Source: Aliiruegeria haliotis (GTDB lineage: Bacteria; Pseudomonadota; Alphaproteobacteria; Rhodobacterales; Rhodobacteraceae). Taken from it: a stretch of DNA of 64,000 nt. Shown here piece by piece: positions 52,255-60,040 of this stretch. The translations under genes and the position numbers were made by a program. The stretch lies in the NCBI RefSeq assembly GCF_003003255.1, contig NZ_PVTD01000004.1, positions 186,001 through 250,000 of the forward strand, in the 5' to 3' direction. Every line of letters starts with the position of its first letter. The first letter of the stretch is position 1. Below the pieces are notes generated by a model. The model was not told the origin of the DNA. It saw only the letters and a list, made by a program, of their open reading frames with translations, and made no database searches.

Positions 52255-52710
52255 TCAGGCTTCGACAGTCTTGCCCTCGATGGCCTTGCTGCCGCCGATC
52301 TCGATCCGGCGCGGCTTCAGTGCTTCGGGCACCTCACGCACGAGGTCGATATGGAGCATCCCGTCGATGTGGCTGGCACCGGAGACACGAACGTGGTCGG
52401 CAAGCTGGAACCGGCGCTCGAAGGCCCGGGTGGCGATGCCGCGATGCAGGTAGGTGCGCTCCTTGTCGTCCTCGGCCTTCTTGGCAGACACAATCAACGC
52501 GCCTTCCTTGACCTCGACGCTCAGCTCGGACTCTGTGAACCCGGCAACGGCAATCGAGATGCGGTAGGCATCTTCATCGGTTTTTTCAATGTTGTAGGGG
52601 GGATAGGTCGGCTGCGGCGCATCGGCGGCCATGACCCGGTCCATCAGGTCAGCAACGCGGTCGAAGCCAACAGTGGCACGATACAGGGGTGCAAAATCAA
52701 GCGTACGCAT
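52255..52710 (-). CDS. Small heat-shock protein Hsp20 (IbpA-like)
   Basis: A 151-residue alpha-crystallin-domain chaperone. The N-terminus (MRTLDFAPLYRATVGFDRVA) is typical of alphaproteobacterial class A sHsps. The crystallin domain spans about residues 37-135 (YRISIAVAGFTESELSV; RAFERRFQLADHVRV). The C-terminal IEI motif near residue 138 contacts neighbouring dimers. It binds unfolding proteins and passes them to DnaK. The gene has a sigma32-like promoter and a hairpin covering its ribosome site, so heat control at two levels is likely. Confidence 0.94.
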   Translation of the reverse strand: MRTLDFAPLYRATVGFDRVADLMDRVMAADAPQPTYPPYNIEKTDEDAYRISIAVAGFTESELSVEVKEGALIVSAKKAEDDKERTYLHRGIATRAFERRFQLADHVRVSGASHIDGMLHIDLVREVPEALKPRRIEIGGSKAIEGKTVEA

Positions 52711-52805
52711 GGAGTCATCCTCTCTTGAGCGATGTCAGTTATGCGCCCTCCATCCGGACGGGCGCCGTTTCGGTTTGTCCCGACCCGCTCGGCGGCGTCG
52801 GCACA
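52711..52805 (-). promoter_or_regulatory. ROSE-like RNA thermometer in the hsp20 leader
   Basis: In the roughly 95-nt leader the last hairpin (52733-52717) pairs ATCGCTC with GAGGAT over an AAGA loop, leaving one G bulged. This sequesters the AGGA ribosome site (52721-52718), 7 nt from the ATG. The strand opposite the ribosome site reads TCGCT, matching the ROSE consensus U(U/C)GCU with its bulged G. A second hairpin with a GCGCCC/GGGCGC stem (52743-52765) precedes it. ROSE elements melt on heating to release translation of small heat-shock genes in alphaproteobacteria. Confidence 0.75.
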
Positions 52806-52811
52806 TTGATG

Positions 52812-52840
52812 AATTGGGAATAGCGCCGGGCGGTTTCAAG
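52812..52840 (-). promoter_or_regulatory. Sigma32 (RpoH)-like promoter of hsp20
   Basis: Minus-strand CTTGAAA (52840-52834) is separated by 15 nt from CCCAATT (52818-52812). This matches the RpoH consensus CTTGAAA-N11-16-CCCATNT closely. Transcription would start near 52805. Confidence 0.75.
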
Positions 52841-52940
52841 GGGTCACCCCGAGAATCCGGAAACCCGATTATAGTCAACACCCTGAGCAGATATCGAGCC
52901 TGCGCTGGCTGTGCGGTCTGTCCGTCACGCGAGGTCCCCG

Positions 52941-53792
52941 CTATGGCCGGACGAAGCGGGCACCAATGTCTTTTCGCTCTTTCGCGGCACCGCCGGTGTC
53001 AGGCACGCCCGGTTGCAGCCGCTTGGCCGTGAAGGCTTGTTTTGGCCAGACGCCCTCGCCACTGCGCAGCGCATCGCGGACCTCTGCCATGGGGCGCTCG
53101 ATCTCCGCTCCGAACACCTGAATCTCCCCACCGTCGCGCGTTCCGCGAGATACGAGGGAGACAATGCGTGGCCGACCACCGGAAAGGTCGAAAACTGGCG
53201 CTCCAGAGGATCCATGGTCGGCATCGCAGGAAAACCGCATCACACGCTGCCCCATCGCAGTGACCGTGCAGGCCCTTTGCCAGCTCAACGCCCGGTCGCG
53301 ACCCCGGGCGTAGGACACCAGGCTCACCTGCCCGCCCGGACGCACCCCGCCGCTGGCCCTGAAGGGCGCTGCAGTCGCTGCCGGGATCGGCGCGTCGAGC
53401 ACGATCAGCGCGACGTCCGAACGCAGTTGCCGCAGCCAGTTCGCATCTTGCGGGGCATAGGTGGGATGCAGGACCGCCCGCACGCCATTCCGTTCTGCAA
53501 TGGCCTTGCCGTCACGCAGGCCGGCCCGGAAGACGACCTGTCGCGGATCAATGCGCTTGTCTTCCCGGTCCAGAAGGCAGTGCGCTGCGGTCAGAACGAG
53601 GTCGGTCGCAATCAATACGCCGGTGCAGAACCCGCGATCAGCGAGATCCAGACGCCCCACGGCCTCCCACCCCAGCGCTTGATGGCGCAACGTCAGGCGC
53701 TTGAGATCGGTGTCCGCGACGGCGGGGCCAATGCCAAACCCCATGACCACCAAGGCCAGCGCGGCCGCCACGATATGTCGGGGCAAGGTCAT
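52941..53792 (-). CDS. Secreted trypsin-like serine protease, copy 2
   Basis: A 283-residue S1-family protease. Signal peptide: about residues 1-26. The catalytic triad is His71 (LTAAHC), Asp126 (RSDVALI) and Ser196 (GSSGAP), with paired Cys56/Cys72 near the histidine. Its ATG overlaps the TGA of the upstream protease gene (ATGA). It shares domain layout and the tail GARFVRP with that neighbour. The target is unknown; the position downstream implies joint expression. Confidence 0.87.
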   Translation of the reverse strand: MTLPRHIVAAALALVVMGFGIGPAVADTDLKRLTLRHQALGWEAVGRLDLADRGFCTGVLIATDLVLTAAHCLLDREDKRIDPRQVVFRAGLRDGKAIAERNGVRAVLHPTYAPQDANWLRQLRSDVALIVLDAPIPAATAAPFRASGGVRPGGQVSLVSYARGRDRALSWQRACTVTAMGQRVMRFSCDADHGSSGAPVFDLSGGRPRIVSLVSRGTRDGGEIQVFGAEIERPMAEVRDALRSGEGVWPKQAFTAKRLQPGVPDTGGAAKERKDIGARFVRP

Positions 53793-54616
53793 GGACGCAG
53801 GAACTTGGCACCGGTTCGTGCTGGCTCCTGGCCATTGCTCAGGGCGGAACCGCCGTTCAGCACGCCCCTTGGGCGGGTCACCAGTTCTGCGCGCAGGGTC
53901 TCGATGGATTCGCGAAGCTCCCCGGCCAGCGCGACAGGCTCACCGCGTGCCTCGGCCTTCGAGGATACGACCGAAACAATGCGGGGCGCATCGCCCTCAA
54001 GCGAGAAGATCGGCGAGCCCGACGACCCGAAATCGACGGAACAGGAGAGCATGGCAACGCCACCGAACCGTTCCAGCACGTGACAGGTCCGTTGCAGCGA
54101 CGGAGCCTCGGCCCGGTCCTCCGCATAGGAAACGATTCCCACCTCTTCGCCCTTGCGAAGCCCACGCCCGGTTTCGAAGGGGCGGATCCGGGCGCTTCGG
54201 ATCGGCCGGTCAAGTTCCACCAGGGCGACATCCACCGCGACCCGGGCGATCTGCCGGTCCTCGCTAACCGAAAACTCGGGATGATGTACGGCGCGGCGCA
54301 CCCCGCGATAGGCTTCCGCCCGGCCATTTCGCCACCCGGCAAGAAACTCGATCCTGTCGATCGGGACCGGTTCGCCGGTATGCGAATCGAACAGGCAATG
54401 CGCAGCCGTCAGGACCAGCGTCGGCTCGATCAGGGCGCCGGTGCAGAAACTGCCGCGGCCCATGTCGAGCCGTCCGACGCCTTCCCACCCGCGGGTTTCG
54501 TCGCCGGTCTCCAGCTCCTGTAATCGCGTGGATGCGAGGCCCTCTGCACGCAAGCGCTCACTCGTGAGGCCCATGGCCCCGAGGGCCAGCACAACCAACA
54601 ATCCGAACCGAAACAT
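53789..54616 (-). CDS. Secreted trypsin-like serine protease, copy 1
   Basis: A 275-residue S1-family protease. Signal peptide: about residues 1-24. The triad is His73 (LTAAHC), Asp129 (AVDVALV) and Ser199 (GSSGSP). GGAGG precedes ATG 54616. It ends GAKFLRP, echoed in the tail of the adjacent copy 2. The two are diverged tandem duplicates in one operon. The specificity-pocket residue cannot be assigned safely by eye. Confidence 0.87.
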   Translation of the reverse strand: MFRFGLLVVLALGAMGLTSERLRAEGLASTRLQELETGDETRGWEGVGRLDMGRGSFCTGALIEPTLVLTAAHCLFDSHTGEPVPIDRIEFLAGWRNGRAEAYRGVRRAVHHPEFSVSEDRQIARVAVDVALVELDRPIRSARIRPFETGRGLRKGEEVGIVSYAEDRAEAPSLQRTCHVLERFGGVAMLSCSVDFGSSGSPIFSLEGDAPRIVSVVSSKAEARGEPVALAGELRESIETLRAELVTRPRGVLNGGSALSNGQEPARTGAKFLRP

Positions 54617-54795
54617 CCGACCTCCAAAACGTTGGCAAAGTCTTAACGGCCGGATCGGGCGAGAATGTGGCGGCAGGGCCGTCCCTGTTACCCTATCGCG
54701 CGGCCCGAACAGGCGCCAGGCAGGCAGCCGTTCGCGGGATTTCGCCGCCGGTGCCAGGTGCGGCCTGGCGCACCGGCCGTGCGCAACGCCCAACC

Positions 54796-56079
54796 TCACC
54801 CCAAAGCGCGCGGCCTCGGCCCGCCTGTCGCCCAATCGAGCAATTCAACCGTGTGCACCACCGGCACCCCGGTTCCCGAGCCGATCTGCATCATGCATCC
54901 GATATTGCCCGCTGCGATCACATCGGGTGCCCTGGCTTCCAGCGTCCGGACCTTCCGCTCCTTCAGCTCCTGGCTGATCTCCGGCTGCATCAGGTTGTAG
55001 GTTCCCGCGGAACCGCAGCACAGATGCGAGTCCGCGGGTTCGACAACCTTGAAACCGGCACCTTTCAGAAGGGTCTTGGGGTATGTCTTGATCTGTTGAC
55101 CATGCTGCAACGAACAGGCCGCATGGTAGGCCACGGTGAGGTCCGCCGGTGGCGACGCTTCAACGCCAAGATCCACGAGCACCTCGGAGATGTCTTTCGC
55201 GATGGCACTGACCGCCGCGGCCTCTTTGGCCAGAGGTTCGTTTCGGAACATGAAACCGTAGTCCTTCACGGTCGTGCCGCAGCCCGAGGTGTTGATGACG
55301 ATTGCATCAAGTCCCTCGCCCTGCATCTCTGCCCACCAGGCCTTGATGTTGCGGGCGGCGGTTGCATGCGCTTCGGAGGACTTGCCCATATGGTGGGTGA
55401 CTGCACCGCAACACCCTTGCCCGTCGGCGATGACCACTTCGCAGCCGAGGCGCCGCAGCAGGCGGATCGTCGCGTCATTGATGTCTGTGTTGAGCGCCCG
55501 CTGTGCACAACCGGTCATGAGTGCCACCCGCTTGCGCCGTTCGGCCCGGGGCGCAAAGACCTGCGGATCATCGTTGCGACTCACGGGCGGGATCTCCTTC
55601 GGCGCCATCTCCAGCATCGCGCGCAACCGGGCATCCGGCACCAGTCGCCGGAACGGTCGCCCTAGCTTTGCACCGATCAGCGCCCACCGGAACCGCATCG
55701 GATAGGGCAGGATCCGGGCCAGAACCCATCGCAGCATGCGGTCCATAATCGGCCGCTTGTAGGTCTCCTCGACATGCACCCGTGCGTGATCGATCAGGTG
55801 CATGTAGTGGACGCCCGACGGGCATGTGGACATGCAGGCGAGGCAACTGAGGCACTGATCGATGTGCCGGACGGTTTTCTCGTCGGCGGGGCGGTTGTTC
55901 TCCAGCATGTCCTTGATCAGGTAGATGCGGCCGCGCGGGCTGTCGAGTTCATCGCCCAGAACCTGGTAGGACGGGCAGGTCGCCGTGCAGAACCCGCAAT
56001 GCACACAGGCGCGCAGGATCTCGTTGGCCCGCTGGATGCCCGGATCCTCAAGCTGCTCCTCGGTGAAGTTCGTCTGCAT
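54796..56079 (-). CDS. glcF: Glycolate oxidase iron-sulfur subunit GlcF
   Basis: A 427-residue subunit with two [4Fe-4S] motifs: Cys25, 28, 31, 35 (CVHCGFCTATCP) and Cys76, 79, 82, 86 (CLSCLACMSTCP). Two CCG-type domains follow (GCAQRALNTDIND; DSHLCCGSAGTYN). It passes electrons from GlcD/GlcE flavins to the respiratory chain. The order on the minus strand is glcD, glcE, glcF. Confidence 0.95.
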   Translation of the reverse strand: MQTNFTEEQLEDPGIQRANEILRACVHCGFCTATCPSYQVLGDELDSPRGRIYLIKDMLENNRPADEKTVRHIDQCLSCLACMSTCPSGVHYMHLIDHARVHVEETYKRPIMDRMLRWVLARILPYPMRFRWALIGAKLGRPFRRLVPDARLRAMLEMAPKEIPPVSRNDDPQVFAPRAERRKRVALMTGCAQRALNTDINDATIRLLRRLGCEVVIADGQGCCGAVTHHMGKSSEAHATAARNIKAWWAEMQGEGLDAIVINTSGCGTTVKDYGFMFRNEPLAKEAAAVSAIAKDISEVLVDLGVEASPPADLTVAYHAACSLQHGQQIKTYPKTLLKGAGFKVVEPADSHLCCGSAGTYNLMQPEISQELKERKVRTLEARAPDVIAAGNIGCMMQIGSGTGVPVVHTVELLDWATGGPRPRALG

Positions 56080-56190
56080 GCTAGCTTCCCACCTTGCGCC
56101 CGCGGCGCGGCCGTGTGTTCTCATCCGGTGTGCAGCCTTGACCGCACGCGAAACCACGCGCCAGCCGGCCACATCCTTGCAAAATCGATA

Positions 56191-57312
56191 TCATCCCATC
56201 AGCCCCCGGTTCAGGATTCCGCGCGGATCGAACCTGTCGCGCAGACCGGCAGAGATCGCGGCGAGAGGTCCGGGCTCAGGGTGAAAGACGGGAGTGTCAC
56301 CGTACGTGCCCACCGCGGGACGGACAAGTGTTGCATGACCCGGTATCCCGGCCATCGCCCCCCTGACATCGGTTCCCGGCGACACGCAAACCCACACGAG
56401 GCCGCCGCCCCAATCCAGAACAGCCTGGGCCCCCGTCATCCGTTCAACAACACGCGGACCGTCCGACGGCGCCACCGAGATACGCCAGAGATCGCCGGGT
56501 TTGCCGACCAACGGCTCGACGTCCCGAACGCTGCGCCACAAGGCCCGGGAGGCATCGACATCCGCAAGGTGCTCGACTTCGCCGAACCGGCCCAGAAGTG
56601 TCGTCAACTGCCCCGTCCGATAGCGCACCGAGGCGTCGAACCCTTCGACGCGCAGCAACGTGCGCGCGGGCGGGCCGGGCAGATGGGCGGCTCCGCTCAC
56701 CTCGAAAGGTGAGCCGAGACCCGCCGACATCGCCTCGACTGCGGCGGGAACCGAAAGCCCGTGCAGGACGAGCGTTGCTTCGGTTTCCGATGCCGGCAGA
56801 ACCTTGAAGCTGACTTCGCTCAGGATGCCAAGCGTACCGAACGAACCCGCCATCAACTTGACCAGATCATATCCGGTGACGTTCTTCATCACCCGGCCAC
56901 CGTTTTTCAACACGGTCCCCGTCCCATCGACGAAACGCACACCGATCAGGCTGTCCCGGCAGGCACCGGCCTGAATGCGCCGCGGGCCGGAGACATTGGC
57001 AGCGACAACGCCACCAATCGTCGGCTCGCCCTCTGTGCCCATCAGTTGCCGATGATCCATCGGTTCAAAGGGCAATCGCTGCCCCTCGCCCGCCAACGCG
57101 GCTTCGACCTCCGCGAGCGGTGTGCCCGCCTGCGCGACGATCGTCAGCGCGCCGGGTTCATAGAGCGTCACGCCGGTCATTGCGGACACCGACAGGGCTT
57201 CGCCTGTCTCCGGACGACCGATCGGGCGGGTTCCGCCGCCGCGCACAACAAGGGGGCCGCTCGCAGCCGCCACCAGATCCGCCAGTTCCGCTTCGCTCGC
57301 CGGTGCCATCAT
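56191..57312 (-). CDS. glcE: Glycolate oxidase FAD-binding subunit GlcE
   Basis: A 373-residue FAD-binding (type 4) subunit. It includes the PP-loop region VVRGGGTRPIGRP near residue 22, GEPTIGGVVAANVSGPRRIQ and GGRVMKNVTGYDLVKLMAGS, typical of GlcE. It lies 76 bp after glcD and 111 bp before glcF, all on one strand. Confidence 0.94.
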   Translation of the reverse strand: MMAPASEAELADLVAAASGPLVVRGGGTRPIGRPETGEALSVSAMTGVTLYEPGALTIVAQAGTPLAEVEAALAGEGQRLPFEPMDHRQLMGTEGEPTIGGVVAANVSGPRRIQAGACRDSLIGVRFVDGTGTVLKNGGRVMKNVTGYDLVKLMAGSFGTLGILSEVSFKVLPASETEATLVLHGLSVPAAVEAMSAGLGSPFEVSGAAHLPGPPARTLLRVEGFDASVRYRTGQLTTLLGRFGEVEHLADVDASRALWRSVRDVEPLVGKPGDLWRISVAPSDGPRVVERMTGAQAVLDWGGGLVWVCVSPGTDVRGAMAGIPGHATLVRPAVGTYGDTPVFHPEPGPLAAISAGLRDRFDPRGILNRGLMG

Positions 57313-57388
57313 CTGTTCTGGCCCTTCTTTCTGGAATAATCCTCGTGGGTGGCCCGAAAGTCAGCGGGCCCGGCAGGCATCAGGCCAG

Positions 57389-58825
57389 TCATTCCGCCGC
57401 GCGCCGCACCCGCGACGCCTCCAGCGGGAACACCTTTGCCGGATTCAGCAACCAGGACGGATCGAAGACATCCTTCACGGCCATCTGCGCCTCCAGATCC
57501 TCCGGCGCGTACTGCACATTCATCAGATCACGTTTCTCGATGCCGACACCATGTTCTCCGGTCAGGCAACCGCCGACCTCGACGCAGAGTTTGAGGATCT
57601 CGGCCCCCATCGCTTCGCATTTCTCCAGATCCCCCGGCTTGTTGGCATCAAAGAGGATCAGCGGGTGCATGTTCCCGTCGCCGGCATGAAAGACATTGCC
57701 GACCTCAAGCCCAAACTCCGCGCTCAGCTCGCCGATCCGCCGCAGGACATACGGCAGCTCGGAGACGGGAATTGTGCCATCGAGGCACATGTAGTCGTTG
57801 ATCTGGCCCATGGCCCCGAATGCCGACTTCCGCCCCAGCCAGATCCGCGCCGATTCTTCCTCCGAGCCACTCTCGCGCAACTCGACCGGATTGTGGCGAC
57901 GGGCGATCTCGAGGATCTTGGAAAGCTGCTCCTCGATTTCCGCCGCCGAGCCCTCGACCTCCACGATCAGCAGCGCCTCGCTGTCGGGATAGCCGGCCTT
58001 GGCAAACGCCTCCGTCGCGCGGATGCATGGGCGATCCATGAACTCGATGGCAACCGGCAGCACGCCAGCCTTGATGATGTCGGACACGCATTGCCCGGCA
58101 ACCTCGTTGCTGTCAAACGCCATCAGGACGGGGCGTGCGCCTTCCGGTTTGCGCAGGATGCGCAGCGTGGCTTCGGTGACCACCCCCAGTTGACCCTCCG
58201 AACCGCAGACCAGCCCAAGCAGATCCAGACCCGGCGCGTCGAGATGCGCGCCGCCGATCTCCACGACGGTGCCATCCATCAGAACCATCCTGACACCAAG
58301 CAGGTTGTTCGTGGTCACCCCGTATTTCAGGCAATGCGCCCCGCCCGAGTTCATCGCCACGTTGCCGGCAATGGCACAGGCGAGCTGGCTGGAGGGATCC
58401 GGTGCGTAGAAGAAGTCCTCCTCCTCCACCGCGCCCGACACGCTCAGGTTCGTCCGGCCGGACTGAACGCGGATGTACCGGTCGGCATAGTTCGTCTCCA
58501 GCACGTCGTTCATGCGGGCCACACCCAGGATCACGCTGTCGGCTGTGGGCAAGGCGCCGCCGGCGAGCGAGGTGCCCGAACCGCGCGGCACAACCGGCAC
58601 GCCCTCTTCATGGCAGATCCTGAGAACCGCCGAGACTTCTTCGGTGTTGCGGGGCAATACGGCGGCAAGCGGCGGGCACCGGTAGGCCGTCAGCGCATCA
58701 CATTCGTAGGCCCGCGTTTCGGCCTCGTCATCGATGACCGCATCCGCAGGCAGCGCCTGCTTCAGACGTGCGACCACCTGCGACTTTCGCGACAGGATCG
58801 ACGAATTCGGGACTGGCATTTCCAT
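57389..58825 (-). CDS. glcD: Glycolate oxidase catalytic subunit GlcD
   Basis: A 478-residue FAD-linked oxidase that oxidises glycolate to glyoxylate. FAD-binding motifs are VVPRGSGTSLAGGALP (near residue 77), the NVAMNSGGAHCLKYGVTTNN segment and GSEGQLGVVTEATLR. The C-terminal domain has GNVFHAGDGNMHPLILFD and GGCLTGEHGVGIEKRDLM. It leads glcDEF. In this group glycolate comes largely from phytoplankton exudate or phosphoglycolate salvage, a point of context rather than sequence. Confidence 0.96.
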   Translation of the reverse strand: MEMPVPNSSILSRKSQVVARLKQALPADAVIDDEAETRAYECDALTAYRCPPLAAVLPRNTEEVSAVLRICHEEGVPVVPRGSGTSLAGGALPTADSVILGVARMNDVLETNYADRYIRVQSGRTNLSVSGAVEEEDFFYAPDPSSQLACAIAGNVAMNSGGAHCLKYGVTTNNLLGVRMVLMDGTVVEIGGAHLDAPGLDLLGLVCGSEGQLGVVTEATLRILRKPEGARPVLMAFDSNEVAGQCVSDIIKAGVLPVAIEFMDRPCIRATEAFAKAGYPDSEALLIVEVEGSAAEIEEQLSKILEIARRHNPVELRESGSEEESARIWLGRKSAFGAMGQINDYMCLDGTIPVSELPYVLRRIGELSAEFGLEVGNVFHAGDGNMHPLILFDANKPGDLEKCEAMGAEILKLCVEVGGCLTGEHGVGIEKRDLMNVQYAPEDLEAQMAVKDVFDPSWLLNPAKVFPLEASRVRRAAE

Positions 58826-58909
58826 GGCGTGTCCTCCCCAGCAATTGGTAAGTTTTTAGAACCAATTTTTGCGGCTGTCTACCGGCGCGTTGCGCGATAG
58901 GGTCTCGCC

Positions 58910-59608
58910 ATGACGCTCATAGACGGACTCGCCCTGCTCTCCACGCTCGACATGATCGCGCTGATCCTCCTTGTCGCCTGCTGGTATGGCATCGGCTGGC
59001 GGATCGAGCATGCCGGTTTCAAGCGCCGCTCCGTGTCCAACCTGATGCGTGCCTATCGCGAGGACTGGATGCGGGAATTCGTGACCCGCCAACCCCGCAT
59101 CTTCGATGCCTCGATCCTGTCGACGCTCCGCCAGGGCACGACATTCTTTGCCTCCTCCTCGATGCTTGCCATCGGTGCCGGGCTGGCACTGATCGCCAAC
59201 CCGCAGCCGCTCAGCGACGTCGCAGGCGATCTTGTCAGGGGACAGACCCCGGAAATCCTGTGGGAAATCAAACTCCTTCCGGTACTGCTTTTCCTTGTGT
59301 CCGCATTTCTGGCCTTTGTGTGGTCACACCGGCAATTCGGTTATTGCGCGGTGTTGATGGCCGCGGTCCCGAACGATGCCGATGATCCGCTGACCTATCC
59401 GCGTGCAGCGAAGGCAGCCGAGCTCAATTCGCTAGCCGCACGCAGCTTCAACCGTGGCATGCGGTCGGTCTACTTCGCGCTCGGTGCTACCGCCTGGCTG
59501 GCAGGCGCCGTTCCGCTGATACTCGGCACACTTGCCGTTCTGGCGATGATCGTCCGGCGAGAGTTCGGGTCAAAAAGCCGCAACCTTCTTCTGCACCACG
59601 ACAGCTGA
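58910..59608 (+). CDS. DUF599-family inner-membrane protein
   Basis: A 232-residue membrane protein with four predicted helices (about residues 8-27, 80-98, 122-142 and 198-222). It fits the DUF599 family (TLDMIALILLVACWYGIGW; FNRGMRSVYFALGATAWLAG). The function is unknown. It diverges from glcD. Confidence 0.85.
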   Translation: MTLIDGLALLSTLDMIALILLVACWYGIGWRIEHAGFKRRSVSNLMRAYREDWMREFVTRQPRIFDASILSTLRQGTTFFASSSMLAIGAGLALIANPQPLSDVAGDLVRGQTPEILWEIKLLPVLLFLVSAFLAFVWSHRQFGYCAVLMAAVPNDADDPLTYPRAAKAAELNSLAARSFNRGMRSVYFALGATAWLAGAVPLILGTLAVLAMIVRREFGSKSRNLLLHHDS

Positions 59609-59654
59609 CACAATCGTGACCGCGCGCATATCCCGGCTGTGGCAAGGTCGCGGG

Positions 59655-60002
59655 ATGAAACACCTGATGCTCCTGCCTGTCCTTGTGCTTCCCGCCGCTG
59701 CCGATCCGGCGGTCATCGAGGATGTCACCGCCCGCCCATCGGGGAGCGGTTGGACCTTTTCGGTGACACTCCGTCACGGCGACACCGGATGGGACGACTA
59801 TGCCGACGGGTGGCGCGTGCTGTCGCCAGACGGAACCGTACTGGGCACCCGTGTCCTGGCGCATCCGCATGAAAACGAGCAACCGTTCACCCGGTCACTG
59901 GGTGGTGTCGCAATCCCTGAGGGGCTCGGCGAGGTCGTGATCGAGGCAAGCACCAGCCCGGAAGGCTGGGGCGGCGAGAGGCGGGTCTTCCCCCTCCCCT
60001 GA
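59655..60002 (+). CDS. Small exported beta-rich protein of unknown function
   Basis: A 115-residue predicted protein with a short signal peptide (MKHLMLLPVLVLPAAA) and a compact beta-sandwich-like remainder (WTFSVTLRHGDTGWDDYADG; EVVIEASTSPEGWGGERRVF). Family not recognised with certainty. ATG 59655 is chosen over 59616 because the signal peptide then begins correctly. It follows the DUF599 gene by 46 bp, probably co-transcribed. Confidence 0.7.
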   Translation: MKHLMLLPVLVLPAAADPAVIEDVTARPSGSGWTFSVTLRHGDTGWDDYADGWRVLSPDGTVLGTRVLAHPHENEQPFTRSLGGVAIPEGLGEVVIEASTSPEGWGGERRVFPLP

Positions 60003-60040
60003 ACCGGCACTGCCCACCGGTGAGGGCCAGATCCGTCGCG

